Origin: JACDAV01 sp964626755
Lineage (GTDB): Bacteria > Chloroflexota > Limnocylindria > Limnocylindrales > CSP1-4
Length of the DNA stretch: 64,000 bases
NCBI GenBank assembly: GCA_964626755.1
Contig: CAZVGO010000013.1
Span: 1 to 64,000 of the forward strand
Direction of reading: 5' to 3'
In this document: piece by piece, positions 1 to 8,352 of the stretch
Position numbering within the stretch: position 1 is the stretch's first letter
Layout of the letters: every line of letters begins with the position of its first letter
Position numbers and translations under genes: made by a program
The notes under the pieces: model-generated
The model's input: only the letters and a program-made list of their open reading frames with translations
Database searches by the model: none
What the model was told of the DNA's origin: nothing

Positions 1-341
1 TCGAGCGCGACCGTGCGGCCATGCCCGCTCAACCGGCGCGCCTCGAGCTCGCCCATGGCCGCATGGACCGGGTCCTCGCTTCGGGCAGAGTTGGCCCGCT
101 TGCGCGGATCCACCAAGTCGAAGGTCGGCTGGAGGTCCAGCGCCGTCGCGAGCTGCGCGTAGGTCAGAAGGCTCGCCGGTCGGCCACTCTCCGTCCACTG
201 GACCATCGATGGCGACACGTGAGCCCGGCTACCAAGCTCTCGGAGCGTCCAGCGTCGCGAATGGCGGCGATCGCGAATGACGGCTCCAGCATGCCCGGCG
301 AGCTGGCGAGCGACGTGCTCGGGAGTAGAGCGTGACGACAT
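1..341 (-). CDS. XRE-family helix-turn-helix protein, 3' end outside the window
   Basis: Reading from ATG at 341 towards base 1 gives 113 codons with no stop, so the gene is cut by the left edge. Residues about 15-70 form an XRE-type helix-turn-helix: an R-x-x-R-x-W-T-L-R-E-L-G first helix, then a SRAHVSPSMVQW recognition helix. The part after it (EDPVHAAMGELEARRL) resembles a family of HTH proteins whose C-terminal half looks nuclease-like; that half lies outside the window. It probably binds DNA; targets are unknown. The gene is convergent in layout with nothing visible here and separated by 37 bases from the stop of the Fe-S reductase on the same strand. The HTH call is solid, the C-terminal domain is a guess. 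Confidence 0.7.
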   Translation of the reverse strand, partial: MSSRSTPEHVARQLAGHAGAVIRDRRHSRRWTLRELGSRAHVSPSMVQWTESGRPASLLTYAQLATALDLQPTFDLVDPRKRANSARSEDPVHAAMGELEARRLSGHGRTVAL

Positions 342-378
342 TCCAGGCCCATTGAACAGGCCGGGGGTTACTCGCGGC

Positions 379-2502
379 TTACTGGATGACCGGCAGGCTG
401 CGACCCGCGGGCTGGGTCGGCGCCAGGGACCCGGCAAGGAGTTCCGCGATGTCGCGCGCACTGACGGCGCCGTTGCTCCCCGCCGGAGCGGCCGCCGCAG
501 CGTCGGCGAGGCCGTCCTTCATCATCACCATGCAGAACGGGCAGCTCGTCGCGACCGTCTCGGCGCCCGTCTCGAGCGCCTGACGCGTCCGCTCGGCGTT
601 GATCCGCGTCCCGCGCGTCTCCTCCATCCACATCCGCCCGCCCCCGGCCCCGCAGCAGAACGCCGATTTGCCGGACTTCTCCATCTCCCGCAGCTCGATC
701 CCCGGAACGGCGCCGAGCACATCGCGCGGTGCGGCGATCACGCCGTTGTAGCGCGCCATGTAGCACGAGTCGTGGAACGTCACCGATCCTGCGGCGCCGT
801 CATCGGCCACGCGCAGGCGCCCGGCGGAGAGCAGGCGCTGGAGATAGACCGAGTGGTGGACGACCTCGTACCGCCCACCGAGCTGGCCGTACTCGTTGCC
901 GATCGTGTTGAAGCAATGCGGGCAGGCCGTGACGATGGTCCGCTCCCCCATCCCGTAGCGGTTGAGCGTCTCGACGTTGCCGCCCGCGAGGATCTGCCAG
1001 ACGTACTCGTTGCCCATTCGACGGGCGGGGTCGCCGGTGCACGATTCCTCCTGGCCGAGGATCGCGAAGCGAACCCCCGCGGCGTCGAGGCACGTCGCGA
1101 ACGCCCGGGCGACCTTCTTGTTCCGCTCGTCGAACGCGGCCGCACATCCCACCCAGTACAGGACTTCCACCTCGTCGAGCCGGCCGGCGGCGGCGAGCTC
1201 GGCGACCTTCGGGACCTCGAACGGGAGGCCTTTCGTCCAGTCCGTCCGGGCCGCCGGCGGCTGGCCCCACGGGTTGGCCTGGCCCTCCATGTTCCGGAAC
1301 GCCGCCGTCAGCTCCTGGGGGAACCGGGATTCCTCGAGGACGAGGTTACGGCGCAGCCCGACGATCTTGTCGACGTGCTCGATGAGGACCGGGCAGGCCT
1401 CGACACAGGCGCCGCACGTGACGCAGTCCCACACGGCGTCATACGGGATCGCGTCGTCGACGACCGGCTTCGCGACCGCCGTCGCAGTCAGGCGGTCGTC
1501 CAGGCCGTACGTGTCGCGGACGATCGGCGAGTTCGGGATCAGGTTGAGGCCGTGCTCAGCCTCGACCGACATGTGGCGGATCCCCATGATCATCGTCTTC
1601 GGGTTGAGCGGCTTGCCGGTGTTCCAGGCCGGGCAGGCCTCCTGGCAGCGGCCGCATTCGGTGCAGGTCAAGCCGTCGAGGAGGTCCTTCCAGCCGAGAT
1701 CGGCGAGCGTCTTCACCCCGAACGTCGCCTTCTCGTCCTCGAGGTCGATCGCCGGGAGCTCGCCGCGCGGCGCGAGCTTCCGGAAGTAGATGTTCGGCAA
1801 GGCCGTCACGATGTGGAGGTGCTTGCTGAACGGAAGGTCGACGAGGAAGATCGCGACAAGAACGATATGGGCCCACCACGTCGTCACGAACGCGACCTCG
1901 AGCGTGCCAACGTCCAGAGCCCGCAACGGCCCCGCGAGCACCGCCGAGACGAATGCCCCGGGCTCATCGCCGTAGATCGCGAACTCGAGGGCCTCGGCGG
2001 CCAACTCCGTGGCGACGACGCCGCCGATCATCGCGAGGATGAGCAGCGCGTCGCGATTGAACGTGAGCCGTCGCGGCTTCGTGACGAGTCGACGCCAGAA
2101 GGCCCAGGCGATCGAGGCGAGGACGATCACCCCGACGACGTTCTGCAGCGCGCTGATCGCGGCCCACAGCCCACCGTCGAACGGGGGCGAAAGGAGCACC
2201 TCGACGATCCCGCCGGTGACGATGTTCACTGTCCCGACCGTCAGGAGAATGAAGCCCCAGAAGATCCCGGCGTGCATGAGGCCCGCCCGGACGTCCTTGA
2301 ACATCTTCGTCTGGAAGAACGCGTACTTGATGAGCCCGGCGACCCGGGCCGGGATGTTCGAGAACGGGCTGGGGCCCTCGGCGCGCACCGCGGCGAACAC
2401 CCGGAGGTGGCGGGCCATGACGAGGACGAAGATCGCCAGCGCGCCGTAGAAGATCGGGAAGACGAGGGCGTAGCCCGGCACCGCGGCGAACGGCTCGAAC
2501 AT
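379..2502 (-). CDS. Membrane-bound Fe-S reductase, EtfD/HdrD-like (CCG domains)
   Basis: A 707-residue protein with an N-terminal NarI-like membrane region (about residues 10-235, with possible haem histidines at 77, 212 and 228), then two 4Fe-4S motifs (C280-C283-C286-C290 and C360-C363-C366-C370), then two cysteine-rich CCG domains (around 453-490 and 527 onward, ending in a FCCGAGGG motif). This order matches heterodisulfide-reductase-like EtfD proteins, which pass electrons from electron transfer flavoprotein to menaquinone at the membrane. The start ATG at 2502 shares one base with the moaB stop (TGATG), so it is the last gene of the six-gene operon. The physiological electron donor is inferred from the family; no etfAB genes are in view. 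Confidence 0.85.
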   Translation of the reverse strand: MFEPFAAVPGYALVFPIFYGALAIFVLVMARHLRVFAAVRAEGPSPFSNIPARVAGLIKYAFFQTKMFKDVRAGLMHAGIFWGFILLTVGTVNIVTGGIVEVLLSPPFDGGLWAAISALQNVVGVIVLASIAWAFWRRLVTKPRRLTFNRDALLILAMIGGVVATELAAEALEFAIYGDEPGAFVSAVLAGPLRALDVGTLEVAFVTTWWAHIVLVAIFLVDLPFSKHLHIVTALPNIYFRKLAPRGELPAIDLEDEKATFGVKTLADLGWKDLLDGLTCTECGRCQEACPAWNTGKPLNPKTMIMGIRHMSVEAEHGLNLIPNSPIVRDTYGLDDRLTATAVAKPVVDDAIPYDAVWDCVTCGACVEACPVLIEHVDKIVGLRRNLVLEESRFPQELTAAFRNMEGQANPWGQPPAARTDWTKGLPFEVPKVAELAAAGRLDEVEVLYWVGCAAAFDERNKKVARAFATCLDAAGVRFAILGQEESCTGDPARRMGNEYVWQILAGGNVETLNRYGMGERTIVTACPHCFNTIGNEYGQLGGRYEVVHHSVYLQRLLSAGRLRVADDGAAGSVTFHDSCYMARYNGVIAAPRDVLGAVPGIELREMEKSGKSAFCCGAGGGRMWMEETRGTRINAERTRQALETGAETVATSCPFCMVMMKDGLADAAAAAPAGSNGAVSARDIAELLAGSLAPTQPAGRSLPVIQ

Positions 2503-3095
2503 CAGGGGCCTGCCCTGGACGGTTTCTCCCGGGCCTCGGCGGGCTCGCCGGGCGGCAGGTCCGAGCGACCGGCCGCGGCCGCGTGGTCGAACGGCCCAGC
2601 GAGGGTCTCGAGCGCATGGTCGAGGACCGGAACGAGGGCCTCGAGCGACTCGAGCGCACCGTTCGGGCTGCCCGGCAGGTTGGCGATCAGGCTGCCGCCC
2701 CGGACGCCCACGACTCCCCGGCTGAGCGCCGCCATCGGCGTGCTCCGGCGGCCCTCGGCGCGCATTGCCTCGGCGAGGCCCGGCACCTCGTAGTCGATCA
2801 CCGCGAGCGTCGCCTGGGGCGTCACGTCCCGCGGCGTCAGTCCGGTTCCGCCGGTCGTGAGCACGAGACGGTGGCGCGTCGCCGCGGCGACGAGCGTGGT
2901 CACGATCCGGGCCCGGTCGTCGGGGACGATCATCCGCTCGACCACGAACCCGAGCCCCTCGAGCCGCTCGGCGACTGCGCGTCCGGACGAGTCCTCGCGC
3001 TCCCCGGCGGCGCTCCGGTCGCTGGCGGTTATGACGATGGCGGTCCGGGCGGCCGGCGGGCGTCCGGCCTGGCGGGCTCCGGCCTCTCGAGTCAC
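2502..3095 (-). CDS. moaB: Molybdopterin adenylyltransferase MogA/MoaB
   Basis: The 197-residue protein belongs to the MoaB/MogA fold that adenylylates molybdopterin before metal insertion. The TASDR motif near the N-terminus, the LTTGGTGLTPRD motif in the middle and the NLPGSPNGA motif near the end are all family hallmarks. GTG at 3095 was chosen over longer frames because a GGAGG lies about ten bases upstream and because the moaC stop is only two bases away. A proline- and acid-rich tail of about 20 residues follows the fold. The gene sits between moaC and the Fe-S reductase, in line with a cofactor synthesis operon. Confidence 0.88.
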   Translation of the reverse strand: MTREAGARQAGRPPAARTAIVITASDRSAAGEREDSSGRAVAERLEGLGFVVERMIVPDDRARIVTTLVAAATRHRLVLTTGGTGLTPRDVTPQATLAVIDYEVPGLAEAMRAEGRRSTPMAALSRGVVGVRGGSLIANLPGSPNGALESLEALVPVLDHALETLAGPFDHAAAAGRSDLPPGEPAEAREKPSRAGP

Positions 3096-3097
3096 CG

Positions 3098-3697
3098 TCA
3101 GGTCTTCCTCCGTCCTCCGCCGATCCGGCCGGCCGTTCGCGGGCCCCTGGGTAGGCCCGGGTGGCGGCCGCCGCCGGCCTCGTCCCGATGCCATTCCCCA
3201 CTCTTGCCGCCGGTCTTCGAGACGAGGTGGACCGACCGGATCTCGACCCCGCGCTCGACCCCCTTGACCATATCGTAGACGGTGAGCGCGGCCACGGAGG
3301 CGGCCGTCAGCGCTTCCATCTCGACGCCGGTCGGGCCGGTCGTCGCGGCCTCTGCGCGAACCCGGAGGCCGCCCGCGGCGCGGTCCGGCGTGACCGAGAC
3401 GACGAGGTCCGTCAGCGGCAACGGGTGGCAGAGCGGGATGAGATCGCTCGTCCGCTTCCCGCCCATGACCCCGGCGAGCTCGGCGACGCCGAGGACGTCA
3501 CCCTTCTCGTTGCCCCCATCGATCACGAGGCTGAGCGTCTCCGGCGAGAGCGTCACGAACGCCTCGGCGACGGCGCGACGGGCCGTTGCGGGCTTGGCCG
3601 ACACATCGACCATCCGCGGCCGGCCGGACCGGTCGATGTGGCTGAGGCGCCGGCGCTCGGAGCGCGGTGCAGGCTGGCCGGTCGGCGGTCGATCCAT
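3098..3697 (-). CDS. moaC: Cyclic pyranopterin monophosphate synthase
   Basis: MoaC, acting with MoaA, makes cyclic pyranopterin monophosphate in the first step of molybdenum cofactor synthesis. The conserved core is intact: MVDVSAK near the N-terminus, the DLIPLCHPLPL active-site helix, GVEMEALTAA and the KTGGKSG loop. The 199-residue protein carries about 15 extra residues at the N-terminus and a basic tail of about 30 residues beyond the usual end. ATG at 3697 is preferred because a GGAGG lies five bases upstream; the ATG at 3739 has no such site and would overlap moeA. No moaA or moaD/moaE is in the window. Confidence 0.9.
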   Translation of the reverse strand: MDRPPTGQPAPRSERRRLSHIDRSGRPRMVDVSAKPATARRAVAEAFVTLSPETLSLVIDGGNEKGDVLGVAELAGVMGGKRTSDLIPLCHPLPLTDLVVSVTPDRAAGGLRVRAEAATTGPTGVEMEALTAASVAALTVYDMVKGVERGVEIRSVHLVSKTGGKSGEWHRDEAGGGRHPGLPRGPRTAGRIGGGRRKT

Positions 3698-3720
3698 CGT
3701 TCCTCCGTCGTCGTTTGTGC

Positions 3721-5094
3721 TCAGGGTTGGTCGAGCCACCAGAGCTCGACCTCGCTCCCTGCGGGCAGCTCGTCGTCGGACTCCGGGATGACCGCGAGCG
3801 CGTCCGCAGTGGCGAGCGCGGACAGCACGTGGCTGCCCTGCCCGCCGGCTAGGCCGGCGCGGACCCGGCCGCTGCCGTCCCGGATGGGGCGGCCGGCCTC
3901 GTCGCGCTCCGCGACGACGCGGAGGAACGCCCGGCGGCCGTGGCTCTTCGAGACCCGCTCGCCCAGGACGGCTCGATCGAGGGGCCGCAATAGCTGCCGG
4001 TGGCCGGCGAGCCGCCGGAGCGCGGGGCGAACGAACAGCTCGAACGTCACGAGGCTCGAGACCGGATTACCGGGCAGCCCGAACAGCAGCACCGGCGGGC
4101 CGCCGCCCGGCCGCTCCGCGGTCCCGAAGGCGAACGGCTTGCCGGGCTGGACGGCGACCCGCCACAGGTCGACCCGGCCGACGGTCTCGAACGCTTCCTT
4201 GACGACGTCGTACGGACCGACGGACACGCCCCCGGACACGATCACGGCGTCGGCGTCGCCGGCCAGGGCGGCGCGGAGTCTCGCAAGGACGTCGTCGAGC
4301 CGGTCGGCCGCGATCCCGAGATCGATCGGATCGCCGCCCGCGGCCGCGACCTGGGCGAGCAGCCCCGGCCGGTTCGCATCCGGGATGCCCGCCGGACCGA
4401 GCGGCTCCCCCGCCTCGCGAACCTCGTCGCCCGTCGCAAGGACCGCGACCCGCGGCTTTCGGTGGACACGCACCTCGGGAGCGCCCGCTCCGGCGGCGAG
4501 GGCAATCGTCGACGGCGTGAGCGCCGCACCCGCGGGGAGCACCACGGAGCCCGCTGACAGGTCGCTCGCCGCCGCCCGGACGGAGCCGCCGGGCGCAACC
4601 GTCACGTGAACGAGCACCGCGGCCGGGAGCGGCCCGGCGGCGTCGCGGCCGCGATCCCCCGGTCTGCCCGCCGCGTCGACGGGCGTCGTCTGCTCGACGG
4701 GGACCACCGCGTCCGCGCCCGGCGGCAGGACAGCGCCCGTCGCGATCCGGACCGCGGTTCCCCGGGCGACGGCCGCGTCCGGGGCCGCGCCCGCACGGAC
4801 CTCCCCGACGATGCGCAGGCGCGTCGGGGCCTCCTCGGAGGCATCGGCGATGTCCACGGACCGAATCGCGTAGCCGTCCATCGCCGAGTTGTCCCACGGC
4901 GGCAGCGAGGTGGCCGCGACGACCGGCTCCGCCAGCACGCGCCAGAGACCGGCACCCACCGCGATCGACTCGGCCGGCATCGGGCCGGGGATCGTGGCGA
5001 GGACCTGGTCGCGCGCCTCGTCGACGCTCAGGAGGCGCGGCCGGTCTGGAGCAGCGGCAGCCGCCGCGGCCGAATCGGTCGCCTGTGCGCTCAT
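3721..5094 (-). CDS. moeA: Molybdopterin molybdenumtransferase
   Basis: MoeA inserts molybdate into adenylylated molybdopterin. The 457-residue protein has the expected domains: an N-terminal region with the DNSAMDGYA motif, a middle MoCF-biosynthesis domain with VSGGVSVGPYD, and LFGLPGNPVSS, followed by the C-terminal beta domain. Its ATG at 5094 overlaps the stop of the upstream protease by four bases (ATGA). Length is about 50 residues above the E. coli enzyme because of alanine/proline-rich insertions. With moaC and moaB it forms a partial Moco operon. Confidence 0.92.
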   Translation of the reverse strand: MSAQATDSAAAAAAAPDRPRLLSVDEARDQVLATIPGPMPAESIAVGAGLWRVLAEPVVAATSLPPWDNSAMDGYAIRSVDIADASEEAPTRLRIVGEVRAGAAPDAAVARGTAVRIATGAVLPPGADAVVPVEQTTPVDAAGRPGDRGRDAAGPLPAAVLVHVTVAPGGSVRAAASDLSAGSVVLPAGAALTPSTIALAAGAGAPEVRVHRKPRVAVLATGDEVREAGEPLGPAGIPDANRPGLLAQVAAAGGDPIDLGIAADRLDDVLARLRAALAGDADAVIVSGGVSVGPYDVVKEAFETVGRVDLWRVAVQPGKPFAFGTAERPGGGPPVLLFGLPGNPVSSLVTFELFVRPALRRLAGHRQLLRPLDRAVLGERVSKSHGRRAFLRVVAERDEAGRPIRDGSGRVRAGLAGGQGSHVLSALATADALAVIPESDDELPAGSEVELWWLDQP

Positions 5095-6227
5095 CGGAGC
5101 GACACGCCTTCGATCTGCGCCCGGCTCTGGATCGTCATGACGATCGCCTTGCGAGTGACCACCCCGAGGAGCCGGACCCCCTCGACGACCGGCAGCCCGT
5201 CGAGACCGGTTCGCCGCAGGCGGTCGAGCGCGGACCACAGAGTGTCCTCCGGGCCGACGAGCGGCAGCGTCGGCGGGGCGACCATGAGGTCCTCCGCCCG
5301 GGTTGTCTGCCACGCCTTCCGACGGAGCCGGCGGAGCTGCGACGCGCCGATCAGGCCGACGACCACGTCGTCGCGAAGCACCGGCATTGCCAATCCCTCG
5401 CCGCCTTCGAGGAGCCGGTCGGCGAACGTGTCGACGGTCAGGTGCGGAGAGACCGTTCCGACCTCCTTGTCCATGACATCGCCGACCCGGAGGTCCTTCA
5501 GCAGCTCCTGGACCGCCAGCCGTCGGGTGATCCCGCGCGAGGCGCCGCCGAGGAACCAGCCGGACAGCCCCAGCATGAGCCCGTCCACCACGTCCTCGAG
5601 GAGGACCAGCACGAGGCCGGCGGCGATGAGCGCCCACCCGACGAACCGGCCGGTTGCGGCGGCCGTCCGGGCGCCTTCACGTTCATCGCCCTTGCGCGCC
5701 CAGACGGCAGCGCGGACGATCCGCCCGCCGTCGAGTGGGTAGGCCGGAATGAGGTTCACTCCGCCGAGGATGAGGTTGAGCACCGCGAGCAGGAGCGCAA
5801 TAACCGCGGCCGTCTCGCCGACTGGATGCTGGGTCGCGTTTGCCACAAACGCCAGCAACATGAGAAGGACGCCGATCGCGAGACTGGCGACCGGCCCGGC
5901 GAGGGCGATCGCCAACTCGTCCCGCGGCCGGTCCGACTCGAGCTGGAACGACGCGCTCCCTCCGAAGAAGTAGAGCGTGATCGGGCCGACGTCGATGCCC
6001 CGGCGTCGGGCGACGACCCCGTGGGCGACCTCGTGGGCGAGGACGGACAAGAGGAACGCCCCGGCGGTGACGGCGCCGATGACCCAGCGGGAAACCGCAT
6101 CCGTATCCGGCGCGAGGATTCGCACCTGGCCCTCGATGACGACGGCGACGAGGGCGACGATGAAGATCCACGACGGATGGATCCGGATCTCGAACCCGAA
6201 CACGCGGGCGACGGGGATTCCGTTCAC
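5091..6227 (-). CDS. Site-2 (M50) metalloprotease with C-terminal CBS pair
   Basis: An integral membrane zinc protease of 378 residues. HEVAH in the second membrane segment (about residue 65) and NLIPAYPLDGG (about residue 165) supply the zinc ligands typical of M50 enzymes. After roughly six membrane segments comes a pair of CBS domains (about 235-375), which in related proteins sense nucleotides. The GTG start at 6227 overlaps the preceding stop by four bases (GTGA). Related to sporulation SpoIVFB-like proteases, but the substrate is unknown. Its place ahead of moeA is conserved only as far as this operon shows. Confidence 0.88.
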   Translation of the reverse strand: MNGIPVARVFGFEIRIHPSWIFIVALVAVVIEGQVRILAPDTDAVSRWVIGAVTAGAFLLSVLAHEVAHGVVARRRGIDVGPITLYFFGGSASFQLESDRPRDELAIALAGPVASLAIGVLLMLLAFVANATQHPVGETAAVIALLLAVLNLILGGVNLIPAYPLDGGRIVRAAVWARKGDEREGARTAAATGRFVGWALIAAGLVLVLLEDVVDGLMLGLSGWFLGGASRGITRRLAVQELLKDLRVGDVMDKEVGTVSPHLTVDTFADRLLEGGEGLAMPVLRDDVVVGLIGASQLRRLRRKAWQTTRAEDLMVAPPTLPLVGPEDTLWSALDRLRRTGLDGLPVVEGVRLLGVVTRKAIVMTIQSRAQIEGVSLR

Positions 6228-6919
6228 CGACCCACCTCGAGCGGGACCGCGCGCGTCACCGGCCTGCGCGAGCTGGTCCCGAGTCGGCGCTGGGCGAGCG
6301 CGGCGGCAAGGGCGGCGACTACGAGCACGACGGCCCCGACGACGAATGAAGTCTCCACCCAGAACTGGTACGGGAAGAGCTGGACGAGGCGATCGGTCGC
6401 CGGATCGAACGTGTAGTTGCCGCCGGCGAAGAACAGCCGGTGGAACGTCTCGAAGGCGAGGTCGAACGCGACGAGCCCCACGAGGCCGAGCGCGACGACG
6501 GCTCCCGCGGCGCCGAGCGCGCCGGCCCGGACGGGCCGCCAGAAGGCCGCTTCTCCCCGGCCGAGGCGATGTGCTGCGGCCAACACGACCACCGATGCGA
6601 GCGCGACGACGCCGAACCCGAGGAACACGCCGCGAACGTCCCGCATATGGCCACGCTCCTGGGCATTGAGCACGGGCTGTCCGCCGATCTCGACGTCGAA
6701 GTCCGGCGGCCCGAGGATGAGGTCCGCGAGGATCGCGTCGGTGGCTGTTCGCAGGTCGGTCGGCGAGAACCCAGTCCACGCGACGGCCCGGCTCCGGTCC
6801 TGCTCGAATGACACCCAGGCGGGGTTGAGGAACGGCAGGATCGCCAGCGCGAGGATCACGATCGCCGTGGCGACCGCGACGACGATCGAGGCCGCGACCC
6901 GCGGCAGACGCTCGCTCAC
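6224..6919 (-). CDS. DUF1461 / TIGR01906 integral membrane protein
   Basis: A 231-residue membrane protein with four hydrophobic segments (near residues 10-30, 105-125, 140-160, 195-220). A conserved stretch with FFAGGNYTF followed by LFPYQFW is the hallmark of the TIGR01906 family, which has no assigned function. GTG at 6919 is chosen because it begins the hydrophobic region and a TACCAT -10 hexamer stands six bases upstream, suggesting a leaderless transcript. It heads the six-gene operon that includes the M50 protease and the Moco genes. Confidence 0.75.
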   Translation of the reverse strand: MSERLPRVAASIVVAVATAIVILALAILPFLNPAWVSFEQDRSRAVAWTGFSPTDLRTATDAILADLILGPPDFDVEIGGQPVLNAQERGHMRDVRGVFLGFGVVALASVVVLAAAHRLGRGEAAFWRPVRAGALGAAGAVVALGLVGLVAFDLAFETFHRLFFAGGNYTFDPATDRLVQLFPYQFWVETSFVVGAVVLVVAALAAALAQRRLGTSSRRPVTRAVPLEVGR

Positions 6920-6925
6920 CCGAGC

Positions 6926-6931
6926 ATGGTA
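6926..6931 (-). promoter_or_regulatory. -10 hexamer TACCAT, leaderless start of the 6919 operon
   Basis: TACCAT is six bases upstream of GTG at 6919, and no Shine-Dalgarno sequence lies between. Transcription would begin at or next to the start codon. No clear -35 is visible. Confidence 0.5.
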
Positions 6932-7003
6932 GCCCGTCCCCGCACGCAGACCTACCACGGACCGGGTGCGTAGACGCACCGGATCGTCCCGCTCGCCGGT
7001 CCC

Positions 7004-7393
7004 CTACTCGTCCTCGAGGGTCCGGGCCTGCTCCCACCAGCCAGCGATCGCGAGGTCGCTCGGTGGCTTCATGTTGAGCTCGAGCGCGGCCGCGTGGACC
7101 CGGTCCCGGAACGTGTCGCCGTCGAGGGCAAGGATGTCGCGGAGACCCTCGATGCCGGCCTGGATCATCAGCTGGTGGTCGTCCGGCCCGAACCCGGCGA
7201 GGTTGAGCATCAGGCCTTCGTCCCGCCAGGCGAGGACGTCGTTCGGCGACGCGTCGACCTGGTCGGCCAGGTACTGGCGCCGGGTCACAGTCTCGGAGAC
7301 CTCGAGCAGCAGCCCTGTCGTGAACACGCCCTGGGCCTCGAGTCGGTCGAGGTGCACGGGCTCGATGCGGGTCAGCTCTGTGATCGGCGGCAC
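7004..7393 (-). CDS. DUF4332 helix-hairpin-helix protein
   Basis: A 129-residue soluble protein with the pattern of DUF4332: repeated short helices resembling Rad51 N-terminal helix-hairpin-helix motifs (ITELTRIEPVHLDRL at the N-terminus and GIEGLRDILALDGDTF later). Such domains are thought to bind DNA or proteins but no activity is established. GTG at 7393 begins the conserved domain; a longer frame to 7462 would run into the promoter area of the divergent gene at 7483. It ends 84 bases after the start of the DUF1461 operon and seems to be transcribed alone. Confidence 0.6.
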   Translation of the reverse strand: MPPITELTRIEPVHLDRLEAQGVFTTGLLLEVSETVTRRQYLADQVDASPNDVLAWRDEGLMLNLAGFGPDDHQLMIQAGIEGLRDILALDGDTFRDRVHAAALELNMKPPSDLAIAGWWEQARTLEDE

Positions 7394-7437
7394 GGGTCGA
7401 TGATGCCACGAAGCCTGCCGCCCTTGTGCACAGGCGG

Positions 7438-7476
7438 TAGAGTCGATACCTTGACCGAGCAATCGACAGGGAGGAG
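7438..7476 (+). promoter_or_regulatory. Promoter (TAGAGT) and strong ribosome site for the 7483 gene
   Basis: TAGAGT at 7438-7443 resembles the TAGACT -10 seen at other genes here. Unlike most of those, it is followed by a leader of about 30 bases containing AGGGAGGAG (7468-7476), six bases before ATG. This gene therefore looks conventionally led. Confidence 0.45.
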
Positions 7477-7482
7477 CTATTA

Positions 7483-7731
7483 ATGCCCAAGTACATGGAC
7501 GTCCATACCGGGATGAAGGGGATCACCCCACAGGCGCTGCAGGAAGCCCACAACGCCGACCTCGCCATCCAGGCCGACGAAGGCGTCGACTTCCAGCGCG
7601 CCTGGGGAGACCCTGTCTCGGGGATGGTCTGGTGCATCGCCGAGGCCCCGAGCGCGGACGCGGTTCGGCGGATCCACGAACGAGCCGGACATCCGGCGGA
7701 CGAGGTCTACCCGGTCCCCGTCGAGGTCTGA
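7483..7731 (+). CDS. DUF4242 / SCO4226-type nickel-binding domain protein
   Basis: A compact 82-residue protein. The MPKYMDVH start, the GMKGIT segment and the C-terminal HERAGHPADEVYPV motif match the DUF4242 family, whose Streptomyces member SCO4226 binds nickel through histidine and other residues in a ferredoxin-like fold. The two histidines near the N-terminus and centre (His8, His22) and the C-terminal His-Glu-Arg-Ala-Gly-His region are preserved. A very strong ribosome site (AGGGAGGAG) suggests high expression. It is one of the few plus-strand genes and stands alone. Confidence 0.8.
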   Translation: MPKYMDVHTGMKGITPQALQEAHNADLAIQADEGVDFQRAWGDPVSGMVWCIAEAPSADAVRRIHERAGHPADEVYPVPVEV

Positions 7732-7746
7732 CCTCCACCCCGAGGG

Positions 7747-8352
7747 TTACCTCTTCGGGAGATCGATGATCCGGATCTCCCGATCGTTGCCGTCGACGAG
7801 CCGCCAGCGGGCGCCGAGAGCCTTGTCCTGGCCCTCGAGCACCGCGTCGAGGGCCTGACGGACGGCCTTCTCCGGGTCCCTGGCCGACGCCGCCTCAGCA
7901 AGTCTCCTCTCGAGAGCGAGACGGGCCAGCGCGGGCTGCTCGTCGGCGATCTCGGCCCGGGCGACGCCTTCGGCGTTGGCAACTCCCTCAGCCGCCAGCC
8001 GCTTCACGAGCGCCGTCACCCGTCGGCGGTCGGCCTCGCTCAGCTTCCGGAGCCAGGCGGGTTCGGGCGGCGGCTCCGGCTTCTTCGGCAGCTCCTTCTC
8101 GCGCCTGCTGGTGCGCTCGATCCGCTCGGCGAGTGGCGATTGCGCCGGACCGCTGGACCGGGCCTCCTCGATCGCCTCCTTCGCCGCCGTGAGCGACGGG
8201 TAGGGTCCGCGCACCAACGGCAGCCCGAGCTCGTTTGTCTGCGTGTTGTCGACGATGACCCAGGTCCCGGACTGCGGCTCGATCGTGAACCGCCCGTCCT
8301 TCGTCTCCCAGCGCCCTCCGCCCAGTCGCTTGAGAGCCTCGCCGCTCGCCAC
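7747..8352 (-). CDS. Hypothetical protein with helical C-terminal region
   Basis: I do not recognise this 201-residue protein. Residues 1-65 are predicted beta-rich and contain a WVIVDNTQTNELG strand pair; residues 70-100 are a charged proline-rich linker; residues 100-180 are strongly helical and acidic/basic (WLRKLSEADRRRVTALV). No membrane segment or signal peptide is seen. The GTG start shares one base with the stop of the aldehyde dehydrogenase (TAGTG), so it is co-transcribed with it. Confidence 0.6.
   Translation of the reverse strand: MASGEALKRLGGGRWETKDGRFTIEPQSGTWVIVDNTQTNELGLPLVRGPYPSLTAAKEAIEEARSSGPAQSPLAERIERTSRREKELPKKPEPPPEPAWLRKLSEADRRRVTALVKRLAAEGVANAEGVARAEIADEQPALARLALERRLAEAASARDPEKAVRQALDAVLEGQDKALGARWRLVDGNDREIRIIDLPKR

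Noticed and set aside
277..2793. Long plus-strand open frame of over 800 codons
   Set aside because: It lies opposite moaB and the Fe-S reductase, is full of Arg, Gly and Pro as expected of antisense GC-rich frames, and has no domain or ribosome site.
3098..3739. Longer moaC starting at 3739
   Set aside because: No ribosome site there and it would overlap moeA; the GGAGG supports ATG 3697.
7424..7450. TTGTGC/GATACC as the promoter of the 7483 gene
   Set aside because: Spacing of 15 bases is short, and TAGAGT at 7438 fits the local -10 pattern better.
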